Origin: an uncultured SAR86 cluster bacterium
Lineage (GTDB): Bacteria; Pseudomonadota; Gammaproteobacteria; Magnimaribacterales; D2472
Direction: 5' to 3'
Assembly: GCA_902593675.1 (NCBI GenBank)
Contig: CACJJI010000002.1
Coordinates: 62,001-126,000 of the forward strand
DNA: 64,000 nucleotides
Shown here: positions 10,736 to 19,505 of the stretch, piece after piece
Layout of the letters: each line of letters opens with the position of its first letter
Numbering within the stretch: the first letter of the stretch is position 1
The notes under the pieces: model-generated
What the model saw: only the letters and a program-made list of their open reading frames with translations
Told to the model about the DNA's origin: nothing
Database searches by the model: none
Position numbers and translations under genes: made by a program

Positions 10736-12424
10736 ATGTCTAACCTTCCATTAATTGTTGGTTATGGCGGAATTAATGCAGCTGGAAGATCAATCTTTGA
10801 TTTAGCCCATAAAAGAATGCTATTCGATAGCATAGATACAAAAAATCAATCTGAGGTATTACAAAGTCTTGGTCACCTTATGGGAACAGATTCAAAAGAA
10901 AAAATTCTAAAAAAAACTCTTATTCGAACCATTGATGATGATTTTTTTAAAGATCACAATTTTAGATCTCCTGAATTGCCTACGTTGGCTGGAGGACAAC
11001 TACCCTCAGGATTTAATCCTGCTGACACTTACAATTCAAGACAACACCCACGCAGTCTTGCAATGACTATTTTTGGTTTATCTGATGCCGTAATGAGTCT
11101 TGGTTTGCCATGGGAAGAAATCCTCCTAAAAGTGCCTCGACAAAAAATCTCATGTGTCTCTGGCTGTGCTGTTGCACAAGCTGACAAATACGGAATGGCA
11201 GGAATGTTTCAAGCACCCATGGCAGGTTCTAGAATTACTAGCAAACATATGGCCATGTCACTAGGAGAAGGCAGTGCAGATTTTGGTCATGCCTATGTAT
11301 TGGGGAGCATGGGCTCTACTGGCAACTACACAGGTGCATGTGCAACTTTTCAGTACAATCTGAAGCTAGGGATTTCTATGATTCAATCAGGGGAGTCCTT
11401 AGTTAGCATTGTGGGTGCGGCTGAGTCCGGAATTGTGCCTGAAATATATGAGGCATTTTCTGCTACCAAGGGTTTAGCAGAAGATAAAAATCTTATGAAG
11501 TTGCAAGAAAAACTTGGGGAAGACTTTGCCGAACCAAATCATCGAAAAATTTGTAGACCCTTTGGTGAAAATATTGGAATGAGTTTAGGGGAATCTGCTC
11601 AATTTGTTATCTTGATGGCAGATGGTCTTGCTCTTGAGCTTGGCTTAAACATCCATGGAGCAGCTTTGTCTAGCCACATTCATGCAGATGGTCACAAAAA
11701 ATCAATTTCTGGCCCTGGTGCTGGAAACTATCTAACTGTTGGAAAAGCTTTTAATGAAATTAAAAAACATTTTGGCGAAGATGCTTTGAATAAAACTTTT
11801 TTTCATGCACATGGAACAAGCACCCCACAAAATAGAGAAAGTGAATCTCATATTATCTCCAGCATATCAAAAGCCTTTGGTATTAAATCTTTACCAGTAA
11901 CGGCTATTAAATCTTATCTCGGCCACTCTTTAGCAGCTGCAGGCGGCGATCAAATTATCAGCTCATTAGGGAGCTGGAGAAATAATTTAATTCCAAGCAT
12001 AGCCTCTACACCAAAGCTTGCCGACAACGTCTATACCGAGAATGTAAATTTTTTATTGGAGAATTTAAAATTTGAGGACCAGGATTTTGATTTTGCTGTT
12101 CTAAATGCAAAGGGTTTTGGTGGCAATAATGGAACCGCTTTGATTGCTTCTCCCTCTCATACTATGCATCTACTGGAATCAAAATATTCAAAAGATGAAA
12201 TAAATAACTATCATAAACAAAAAGAAACCATTGATGAGCAATTACTAGAAAACAAAAATAGAATTCTTAAAGGTGATCTTCAGACTAGGTATATTTTTGG
12301 TGAAGACGTCATTGATGGTATTAATGATTTTGAGGTTGAGTCTCACCAAATCACAAATAAATTAAATAATGAGAAGTTTGATTTAGAGTCCACTCTGCCC
12401 TACAAAGAATTTTTAAAAAATTAA
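10736..12424 (+). CDS. fabY: Beta-ketoacyl-ACP synthase, FabY-like
   Basis: Thiolase-fold KAS with active-site GACATF, FFHAHGTSTPQN and KSYLGHSLAAAGG; 562 aa and N-terminal GYGGINAAGRS fit the long FabY subgroup. Confidence 0.8.
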   Translation: MSNLPLIVGYGGINAAGRSIFDLAHKRMLFDSIDTKNQSEVLQSLGHLMGTDSKEKILKKTLIRTIDDDFFKDHNFRSPELPTLAGGQLPSGFNPADTYNSRQHPRSLAMTIFGLSDAVMSLGLPWEEILLKVPRQKISCVSGCAVAQADKYGMAGMFQAPMAGSRITSKHMAMSLGEGSADFGHAYVLGSMGSTGNYTGACATFQYNLKLGISMIQSGESLVSIVGAAESGIVPEIYEAFSATKGLAEDKNLMKLQEKLGEDFAEPNHRKICRPFGENIGMSLGESAQFVILMADGLALELGLNIHGAALSSHIHADGHKKSISGPGAGNYLTVGKAFNEIKKHFGEDALNKTFFHAHGTSTPQNRESESHIISSISKAFGIKSLPVTAIKSYLGHSLAAAGGDQIISSLGSWRNNLIPSIASTPKLADNVYTENVNFLLENLKFEDQDFDFAVLNAKGFGGNNGTALIASPSHTMHLLESKYSKDEINNYHKQKETIDEQLLENKNRILKGDLQTRYIFGEDVIDGINDFEVESHQITNKLNNEKFDLESTLPYKEFLKN

Positions 12425-12537
12425 TCATGCTTTTGTACCTGAAAAAAATGGTACATATAATTACTGAAATTTAAGCATAAAGGTTTAGAATATAATTCAA
12501 TGACTAATTTATCCGCGTAAGGAAGGAGAAAAGGTAC

Positions 12538-13209
12538 ATGTCTTATGATAAAACAAAGACCGACCCTGCTTTAGGGCAAAAAGTACACGAACATCTAGTT
12601 TCAATAGGAGTCGAAACCCCAATATATGCTAATGGTTTATCGCGAAGAGAAAAGATTGACAAGATCGAAAGTCACTTTGATGAGATTGTCTCGACTTTAG
12701 GGCTTGATTTAAAAGATGATAGCCTTATAGATACGCCAAAACGTGTTGCTAAAATGTATGTTAATGAAATATTTTGGGGGCTTGATTACGATGCTTTTCC
12801 CAAGGTTACTGTTGTTGAAAATAAAATGCAGTATAACGAAATGGTTATAGAAAAAGGTATTTCAGTTCAGTCTTATTGTGAGCATCACTTTGTTAACATT
12901 GATGGACTCGCAACAGTTGCATATGTTCCAAATACCAAAGTACTTGGATTATCAAAAATGAATCGTATTGTTGAATATTTCTCCAGGAGGCCTCAGATTC
13001 AAGAGCGCTTAACTGAACAAATATATCAGGCGTTGTCATTTATTTTAGAAACAGACAATGTGGCAGTGACTATTGATGCAAAGCATTTTTGCGTGAAGTC
13101 TAGAGGCGTTGAAGATACTGAATGCTCAACAGTTACAAGCAGATTAGGTGGTAATTTCAAGTCGCAACCTGAAGTCAGAGCAGAATTTTTAGCTTTTCTT
13201 AAGAGGTAG
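12538..13209 (+). CDS. folE: GTP cyclohydrolase I
   Basis: SYCEHHFVNIDG, VLGLSKMNRIVEYFSRRPQIQERLTEQI and C-terminal AKHFCVKSRGVEDTECSTVTS. Confidence 0.97.
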   Translation: MSYDKTKTDPALGQKVHEHLVSIGVETPIYANGLSRREKIDKIESHFDEIVSTLGLDLKDDSLIDTPKRVAKMYVNEIFWGLDYDAFPKVTVVENKMQYNEMVIEKGISVQSYCEHHFVNIDGLATVAYVPNTKVLGLSKMNRIVEYFSRRPQIQERLTEQIYQALSFILETDNVAVTIDAKHFCVKSRGVEDTECSTVTSRLGGNFKSQPEVRAEFLAFLKR

Positions 13210-13561
13210 TTTGCTCTGGCTGCCCATCGTCTAAGTTAACCTCTTCAGATTTGCCCTCAACAACGTCAACTTCCTGATCGGATTTTGGCTCTTCACTCTT
13301 ATCGTTAAAAGGCCAAGGCTTAGAATCAGTATTAAAACTTAGGAAGTTTAAAGAGTCGCTAAAAAAACCATGAAGCCAATTATTAGCAGTCTGAAGCTGG
13401 TTATTGATTTTAGAAGTAAACAAATAGAAGAAAAATTGAACTGCAGCAATAATTATCAAAATACCGACCACACCATTGATTGCAAATGAATATATGACCA
13501 TGAAGAAGAAGCGCTGCCATTTTGTTAAATCTAATAATTCATCTTTATTTATTTCATTCAT
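13199..13561 (-). CDS. DUF4389-like membrane protein
   Basis: RFFFMVIYSFAINGVVGILIIIAAVQFFFYLFTSKIN plus acidic C-terminal tail. Confidence 0.7.
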   Translation of the reverse strand: MNEINKDELLDLTKWQRFFFMVIYSFAINGVVGILIIIAAVQFFFYLFTSKINNQLQTANNWLHGFFSDSLNFLSFNTDSKPWPFNDKSEEPKSDQEVDVVEGKSEEVNLDDGQPEQTTS

Positions 13562-13563
13562 AA

Positions 13564-14598
13564 TTATTTTTCCTTCTTATAGGTAAATTCTACATCAACT
13601 TCATTAGGGTGATCGAGCAAATCCTTAATTAATTGATCAGATGATGAGTTAGAATATAAAATTTTGTATAACGAATTAACAAGCGGCATACTTACATTCA
13701 TTTTATTTGCCTCATGATAAACAACTTCAAGTGTCCTGGCGCCTTCAGCAACTTGCCCAACTTTCTCTTTTGCATCTATCAAAGAAAAATCTTCTGCAAT
13801 AAGCTCACCTAGCTGAAAGTTTCTTGATAGTTTTGATGTGCAGGTTGCCATTAAATCACCCATGCCTGCTAAACCTAAAAATGTAATTGGATCTGCTCCC
13901 TTGGCTACTGCAAATCTGCTCATCTCTGCCATACTTCTTGTGACAATGAATCCTAATGCATTTTCTCCAACTAATTTTGCATGAGCAATTCCACAGCAGA
14001 TAGCATAAATATTTTTTAGGGCTCCAGCTAATTCGACGCCTTGAATATCATGGCTAGAGAAAACCTTAAATGTTCTTGAGGACAGCATTGATTTAATCTC
14101 AATGTTTATACTCTCATCTTCAGAGGCAATAACAGTTCCTGTAACTTTTTCTTCTGCTATTTCTTTTGCAAGATTTGGACCACTTAGAGCTCCAATTCTA
14201 CTACCTATTAAATGTCCCAGATGCTGATTAATTATATCTGTCATAGTTCTAAAGGGTTCGGGCTTAATTCCCTTTGTGCAAGAGATCACGGTCACTGAGG
14301 GGGTAATTAATGGCTCTAAGCGAGATATCACTTCCTCAAATATTATGCTTGGTGTAGCAACTAAAATATATTGGGATTCCTTAACAACAGATTCTAGATT
14401 ATCGTAAGCAGTGATATTATCTGATAGTTTTAATTCAGGGTGATAAGTAGCATTAGCTCCCTCAGAATTGATCCTCAGAGCCTGCTCAGCATCGCGAACC
14501 CATAAGCGAACCTCATAGCCGTTTGATGCCGCGATGTTTGCCAAAACCGTTCCAAAGCTCCCACCACCGAGAACTGCAACTTGTTTTTTGGTCGTCAT
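13564..14598 (-). CDS. gpsA: Glycerol-3-phosphate dehydrogenase [NAD(P)+]
   Basis: VAVLGGGSFGTVLA, SGPNLAKEIA, ELAGALKNIYAICCGI, GLAGMGDLMATCTS. Confidence 0.96.
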   Translation of the reverse strand: MTTKKQVAVLGGGSFGTVLANIAASNGYEVRLWVRDAEQALRINSEGANATYHPELKLSDNITAYDNLESVVKESQYILVATPSIIFEEVISRLEPLITPSVTVISCTKGIKPEPFRTMTDIINQHLGHLIGSRIGALSGPNLAKEIAEEKVTGTVIASEDESINIEIKSMLSSRTFKVFSSHDIQGVELAGALKNIYAICCGIAHAKLVGENALGFIVTRSMAEMSRFAVAKGADPITFLGLAGMGDLMATCTSKLSRNFQLGELIAEDFSLIDAKEKVGQVAEGARTLEVVYHEANKMNVSMPLVNSLYKILYSNSSSDQLIKDLLDHPNEVDVEFTYKKEK

Positions 14599-16425
14599 CT
14601 ATCCTAGGTATTTGTCTAATTGTCTGAGATATTTAGCGGGATCTTTAGGAGAGCCACCCTCTGCTATGATTGCATAATCAAATAAGAACTCAGCAAAGTT
14701 AGAGAATTCTTTACCAGACATGTTACCTAGTTTTTTAATGAGCTTGTGTTTTAAATTGACTTCAAATACAGGTTTAGAGTCTGCAAAAGTTTGACCAGAA
14801 GCTTCCAGTATGCGCTTCAGTTGTGCTCCAGGTTCATCCTTAGAAAGTACCAAGCACGCGGCTGAATCAACAAGACGAGAGCTAGCAATTACATCTGACA
14901 CTCTTGAGTCTAAAGATTTTTTCATCTTATCAATAATTTCTTGCTTTTCTTTAGTGACTCTTGGTTTTTTCGTCCCTTCTTCTATTTCTTCTTTAGCAAC
15001 ATTAACTAATGTTTTTCCTTTAAATTGCATTAATGTGGACATAAGCCACTCATCAATCCTGTCAGTCAAAAGCAAAACTTCTGTTCCATTCGCCTTTAAA
15101 TGCTCAATATGAGGAGAGTTGACTGCAGCTTCGTAAGTATCGGCGATGGAGTAGTAAATTTTCTCCTCATCAGAATTCATTCGTTCAATGTATTGATCCA
15201 TAGTGGTATCAAATTTATTTTCTTCAGATGCAGTGCTGGCAAACAAAAAGAGCTCAGCAATAGATTCAGAATTTTCATAATCCTCAGCAGGACCCTCTTT
15301 GATTACTAGACCGAATTCCTTCCAAAATTTTTGATAGTCTTCAGGTTGGTCTTTTTGCATTTTTTTCAGGGTATCAAGCACCCTTTTACTTAAACCTTTT
15401 TTTATTGAATCAACTAAAGGATGATCTTGAAGTAACTCTCGAGAAACATTGAGTGGTAAATCGCTGGAGTCAACCACACCTTTTACAAAACGAAGATATA
15501 AAGGCAGGAAGTGAGCAGCATCATCCATAATGAATACTCTCTGAATAAATAACTTAATTCCTCTTGGAGTATCTCTGTTCCAAAGGTCATATGGAGATTT
15601 TTCAGGAATAAAAAGTAAACTAGAATATTCTTGCTTGCCCTCAACCTTGTTATGAATCCAAGTCAAAGGATCATTGGAGTCATAAGTTATAAACTTATAA
15701 AATTCTTTATACTCATCTGCTTTAACTGACCTCTTTGATTTTAACCAGATAGCTTCAGAGTCATTAATTGTTTCTGGCTCTCCCTCTTCTGGGTTTAAAA
15801 TTAAGGGGAAGTTAATATATTGAGAATATTTTTGCAGTAAAAACTTAACACGCATCACCTCAGAAAATTCTTTATTCTCTTCGTTGAGATAGATGGTTAT
15901 CTTGGTTCCTCTTTCTTCTTTTGGAATCTTTGAAAGCTGATATGTGTCCTCTCCAGTGCTCTCCCACATGATTGCGTCATCCGAAGAAACGTTAGCTGAT
16001 CTGGAGTGGACTGATACTTTTTCAGCTACCATAAATACTGAATAAAAACCTACACCAAATTGGCCTATGAGATTAGAGTCTTTTTTCTTATCGCCAGTCA
16101 TTTCAGATAAAAATTGTGCGGTGCCAGATTTAGCTATGGTTCCAATATTTTCTATAATTTCATCCTCTGACATGCCGATTCCGTTGTCTGAGATGGTAAC
16201 GCTGTTATTTTTTGAATTTAAACTGATGTTTATTTTTAAATCAGCATCTCCTTCAAGTAACTTTGAGTTTTCAATAGCATTAAATCGAAGCTTATCAAGT
16301 GCGTCAGATGAATTAGACACTAACTCCCGCAGAAAAATTTCTTTGTTCGAATACAATGAATGGATCATCAGCTGTAAAAGCTGCTTGGTTTCAGTTTGAA
16401 AAGATTTTGTTTTTGGTCTAGCCAT
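14599..16425 (-). CDS. htpG: Molecular chaperone HtpG (Hsp90)
   Basis: QTETKQLLQLMIHSLYSNKEIFLRELVSNSSDALDKLRF, DNGIGMS, GQFGVGFYSVFMVA. Confidence 0.98.
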   Translation of the reverse strand: MARPKTKSFQTETKQLLQLMIHSLYSNKEIFLRELVSNSSDALDKLRFNAIENSKLLEGDADLKINISLNSKNNSVTISDNGIGMSEDEIIENIGTIAKSGTAQFLSEMTGDKKKDSNLIGQFGVGFYSVFMVAEKVSVHSRSANVSSDDAIMWESTGEDTYQLSKIPKEERGTKITIYLNEENKEFSEVMRVKFLLQKYSQYINFPLILNPEEGEPETINDSEAIWLKSKRSVKADEYKEFYKFITYDSNDPLTWIHNKVEGKQEYSSLLFIPEKSPYDLWNRDTPRGIKLFIQRVFIMDDAAHFLPLYLRFVKGVVDSSDLPLNVSRELLQDHPLVDSIKKGLSKRVLDTLKKMQKDQPEDYQKFWKEFGLVIKEGPAEDYENSESIAELFLFASTASEENKFDTTMDQYIERMNSDEEKIYYSIADTYEAAVNSPHIEHLKANGTEVLLLTDRIDEWLMSTLMQFKGKTLVNVAKEEIEEGTKKPRVTKEKQEIIDKMKKSLDSRVSDVIASSRLVDSAACLVLSKDEPGAQLKRILEASGQTFADSKPVFEVNLKHKLIKKLGNMSGKEFSNFAEFLFDYAIIAEGGSPKDPAKYLRQLDKYLG

Positions 16426-16451
16426 AATTATTATTTATCCCCTTTGAAACC

Positions 16452-16480
16452 AATATGGTGTTGAAACGATCAAGTTCAAG
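16452..16480 (-). promoter_or_regulatory. Sigma32-like heat-shock promoter of htpG
   Basis: Minus strand CTTGAA (16480-16475), 14-nt spacer, CACCATATT (16460-16452); compare sigma32 consensus CTTGAA-N13..17-CCCCATNT. Confidence 0.7.
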
Positions 16481-16486
16481 CATTAG

Positions 16487-16627
16487 TTAAGTTTTTTTTG
16501 ATTCAGCTTTACACTTTTTGCTGCAAAATTTTACATCATTCCAAGCTCTTTCCCATTTTTTTCTCCAGGCAAATGAGCGATTGCAGTTTTCGCAAACTTT
16601 GGTTTCCAGATTTAATTTTTTATGCAA
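16487..16627 (-). CDS. DUF2256-type small Cys4 zinc-ribbon protein (46 aa, TTG start)
   Basis: Manual translation LHKKLNLETKVCENCNRSFAWRKKWERAWNDVKFCSKKCKAESKKT*; CxxC...CxxxC with the FxWRKKW...W..VKFCS pattern. Confidence 0.8.
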   Translation of the reverse strand: MHKKLNLETKVCENCNRSFAWRKKWERAWNDVKFCSKKCKAESKKT

Positions 16628-16635
16628 AATAGAAT

Positions 16636-17034
16636 TCAATCAATTAATAAGAAAAACTGAATAAGGCTAAGAGCAAAAATTACGATGGTGCAATAAACAC
16701 TAACACCATGAGAGAATGAAAACACTCTGTCCCACCCTCTATCTTTTGCAGCATTTGTTATCGGAATTCCGATCAGCCCAACCAATGCATGAACAGAAAG
16801 ATTAAATCCTAACCACCAGCTTAATACCGAGTCTTGGAAGTAGAGAATCGATAAAGCTGGAAGCGATAAAAGAAATATCAGCAAATAATATCGAGGAAAG
16901 ATTGCTCGCAAAAAACGAGACGCTTCTTCTTCTTCAAGAGTTTTAAATATGATTGGAGTGGTTAAAACAAGATGGCAAAGGATTACACCAGCAATCATTA
17001 GATTGAAGAATATAAGTGCTATTTGACTGCTCAT
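16636..17034 (-). CDS. DUF4149-like membrane protein
   Basis: About 4 TM, 132 aa, VLTTPIIFKTLEEEEASRFLRAIFPRYY. Confidence 0.65.
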   Translation of the reverse strand: MSSQIALIFFNLMIAGVILCHLVLTTPIIFKTLEEEEASRFLRAIFPRYYLLIFLLSLPALSILYFQDSVLSWWLGFNLSVHALVGLIGIPITNAAKDRGWDRVFSFSHGVSVYCTIVIFALSLIQFFLLID

Positions 17035-17046
17035 ACTTTATTCAAA

Positions 17047-17124
17047 TGGCGATCCGGACGAGACTCGAACTCGCAACCTCCGCCGTGACAGGGCGGCGTT
17101 CTAACCAAATTGAACTACCGGACC
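17047..17124 (-). tRNA. tRNA-Asp (anticodon GTC)
   Basis: Reverse complement GGTCCGGTAGTTCAATTTGGTTAGAACGCCGCCCTGTCACGGCGG...GGTTGCGAGTTCGAGTCTCGTCCGGATCGCCA; acceptor GGTCCGG/CCGGATC. Confidence 0.95.
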
Positions 17125-17317
17125 GCGAACGCTTGTGAATGATAGCTTTTTTTAAGTTTTCTGCAACTTATTTTTTGTGTACCTTTTAATAAATATTTTG
17201 TCAAATTTAATATATATAAAAATGTCAAAATATTTTACTCAAAAGTTGAATATTTGATATTCTGTAATAACTTTCCATGGGGGAGAGTATTAATATATTA
17301 ATAATAAGGAGTGTTAA

Positions 17318-18052
17318 ATGAAATATTTATTGACTCTCGTTGGTTTGATAAGCATGCCATCATTTGCTTCAACAGGTGATCTTCAAACCAGTGATTTGAC
17401 GGGTATTTCCTTTTGGCTTGTAACTGCAGCTATGCTTGCAGCTACTGTATTCTTTTTCGCAGAAAGAGATAATGTCGAAGGTAAGTGGAAAACATCTTTA
17501 TCAGTAGCAGGTTTAGTTACTGGTGTTGCATTCTGGCACTATCTCTATATGAGAGGTGTTTGGGTAGACACTGGGACATCGCCTACTGTATACAGATATA
17601 TTGACTGGTTAATTACAGTTCCGCTTCAAGTAATTGAATTCTATTTAATTCTTAGAGTGTGTACGAATGTTTCTTCAGGTTTATTCTGGAAACTATTAGG
17701 TGCTTCTGTAGTTATGCTAGTTGCTGGTTTCATGGGTGAAACAGGCTCTAATGCAATGATTTGCTTTGTTGTAGGAATGGCGGCTTGGTTATACATCATA
17801 TATGAAGTCTTTACAGGAGAAGCTGGAAAGTTAAATGCTTCTAGCGGCAATGCTGCTGCACAACAAGCATTCAGCACAATCAGACTAATTGTAACCGTTG
17901 GTTGGGCGATATATCCTATTGGATATTTCCTCGGAATGGGAGCTAATCCTGATATGGCTAATGCTAACCTTATCTATAACCTTGCAGATTTTCTTAACAA
18001 AATCGCATTTGGTTTAGCTATTTGGGCTGCTGCAGTTAGCGACAAAGAGTAA
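17318..18052 (+). CDS. Proteorhodopsin, predicted blue-absorbing proton pump
   Basis: 7TM rhodopsin with RYIDWLITVPLQVIEFYLIL (D97 acceptor, Q105 blue tuning, E108 donor in GPR numbering) and retinal Lys in ADFLNKIAFGLAIW. Confidence 0.97.
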   Translation: MKYLLTLVGLISMPSFASTGDLQTSDLTGISFWLVTAAMLAATVFFFAERDNVEGKWKTSLSVAGLVTGVAFWHYLYMRGVWVDTGTSPTVYRYIDWLITVPLQVIEFYLILRVCTNVSSGLFWKLLGASVVMLVAGFMGETGSNAMICFVVGMAAWLYIIYEVFTGEAGKLNASSGNAAAQQAFSTIRLIVTVGWAIYPIGYFLGMGANPDMANANLIYNLADFLNKIAFGLAIWAAAVSDKE

Positions 18053-18065
18053 TTATTTATTCTGT

Positions 18066-18098
18066 AAAAAAGCCCGGAAAGTTCCGGGCTTTTTTTTA
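18066..18098. terminator. Bidirectional rho-independent terminator
   Basis: AAAAAAGCCCGGAAAGTTCCGGGCTTTTTTTT lies between the convergent proteorhodopsin and tRNA-Val genes; T tracts on both strands. Confidence 0.9.
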
Positions 18099-18104
18099 TC
18101 TGTT

Positions 18105-18180
18105 TGGTGGGTGATGACAGGCTCGAACTGCCGACCCTCTCGGTGTAAACGAGATGCTCTCCCAACTGAGCTAATCACCC
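18105..18180 (-). tRNA. tRNA-Val (anticodon TAC)
   Basis: Reverse complement GGGTGATTAGCTCAGTTGGGAGAGCATCTCGTTTACACCGAGAGGGTCGGCAGTTCGAGCCTGTCATCACCCACCA. Confidence 0.95.
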
Positions 18181-18185
18181 AATAT

Positions 18186-18596
18186 TTAAAATAATGCCTT
18201 AAGTTGATCTTCCATGCTTTGGTAATCCCAAAAGGCCCGTAATGATACTATTTTATCGCTTGAATTTACACGGTAAATTACAATCATTTTTGTTTCTATT
18301 TTGATATCTCCAACTATATTCACTATTTCTGCGTAGTTAGCGCACTCCTCTGCGCACGGAATTGACTCTAAAATATTAAATTCTATATTGCCATTGGCAA
18401 TGACTGTGTCATAAAACTTTTCAATTGCAGCAATCCCTTTGTGGCCATAACCCTCTGGGTCTAATGGACTTTTACCAATTGGATCTTGAACTATGGCATC
18501 TTTATCAAACAAAGCTAACCAGTTTTTTTTATCTTTTGCTACAGCATAATCTCGTGAGAGAAAGCCGAGCTCTTGCGCTTTAGTTTTGGGTTTCAT
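18186..18596 (-). CDS. NTF2/SnoaL-like protein
   Basis: WLALFDKDAIVQDPIGKSPLDPEGYGHKGIAAIEKFYDTVIANG pattern of ketosteroid isomerase-like folds. Confidence 0.75.
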   Translation of the reverse strand: MKPKTKAQELGFLSRDYAVAKDKKNWLALFDKDAIVQDPIGKSPLDPEGYGHKGIAAIEKFYDTVIANGNIEFNILESIPCAEECANYAEIVNIVGDIKIETKMIVIYRVNSSDKIVSLRAFWDYQSMEDQLKALF

Positions 18597-19491
18597 TTTT
18601 TAACTCCATTGTGGGCTGAATTTCTAATCTAGCAAAATATATACCAAGCAATGCAAGGATAACAAAGCTTAATTGAATAAAATTTAGGTATTCATAAAAT
18701 ACTATAGCTCCAAAAATAGTTGCAATGATTGGCTGCATTAGCAAACCAATAGATCCAAGGGAAGCTTTGATCTTTGGTAAACTGTAAGTAATAAAAAACT
18801 GGCCTCCGACTTGGCACAAAATAGCCATTGCTAATAAATTATAAAATTGTACTGATGAGCTTGGTAAAAAATCTCTTGATTCAAACAAAGCAAATATTAA
18901 CCCAAACATTCCAGTGAAGAGTGTGGTGTAGAAAATTATATTAATTGAGCTCTCTTCTCCTAATCTAGAAATAATTAATAAGTAGGTGGCGTATAAGAAT
19001 GCTGCCATCAAAGCAATTCCATCTCCCATTAAGGCTCCTTCAGTTTTAATGTTTGAAAAATATATAAGTCCTATTACTCCGACAAAAGTTAAAATAAAAG
19101 ACAAGACAAATTGTTTGGAAATTGATTCTTTGAATACCAAGACAGCAAAGATCACCATATAAATCGAGGCGGTATTTACAAAAATCGTTGCATTAGCCAC
19201 AGAAGTAAACTCCAAACTCCAATGCCAAGAGCTCATATCCCCTGCAAATGCTAGTGAGGCAACTAGTACTAGAAACAAATGCTTACGGTTTTTTAGCTTA
19301 AACGCTTTAGAGCCGTTGTAATAAAAGTTTATAAGAGCTAAAAATGGAAGAGCTAAGAACATTCGATAGCATAAGTTCCATGAAGGTGATAACTCACTCC
19401 ATCTTACAAACAATGGAGCCAGTCCAATGAGGCTTCCTCCAAGACACAGGATAAAAAAATTCTGCGCTGACTTTAATTGTGATGACATCAA
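18580..19491 (-). CDS. EamA/DMT family transporter
   Basis: About 10 TM, 303 aa; GGSLIGLAPLFVRWSELSPSWNLCYRMFLALP is typical of EamA. Confidence 0.9.
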   Translation of the reverse strand: MMSSQLKSAQNFFILCLGGSLIGLAPLFVRWSELSPSWNLCYRMFLALPFLALINFYYNGSKAFKLKNRKHLFLVLVASLAFAGDMSSWHWSLEFTSVANATIFVNTASIYMVIFAVLVFKESISKQFVLSFILTFVGVIGLIYFSNIKTEGALMGDGIALMAAFLYATYLLIISRLGEESSINIIFYTTLFTGMFGLIFALFESRDFLPSSSVQFYNLLAMAILCQVGGQFFITYSLPKIKASLGSIGLLMQPIIATIFGAIVFYEYLNFIQLSFVILALLGIYFARLEIQPTMELKNETQN

Positions 19492-19505
19492 TATATACTT
19501 CTTTT

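Noticed and set aside
12434-12455. TGTACC...GGTACA hairpin downstream of the fabY-like gene, with a second GGTACA at the folE start that could pair alternatively (riboswitch-like)
   Set aside because: Only 6 bp, GTAC is self-complementary, and no known folE riboswitch class was recognised; too weak to claim.
17190-17245. AAATATTTTGTCAAA / GTCAAAATATTTT elements upstream of proteorhodopsin as an operator
   Set aside because: Mostly AT-rich self-palindromic sequence; cannot be told from background by eye.
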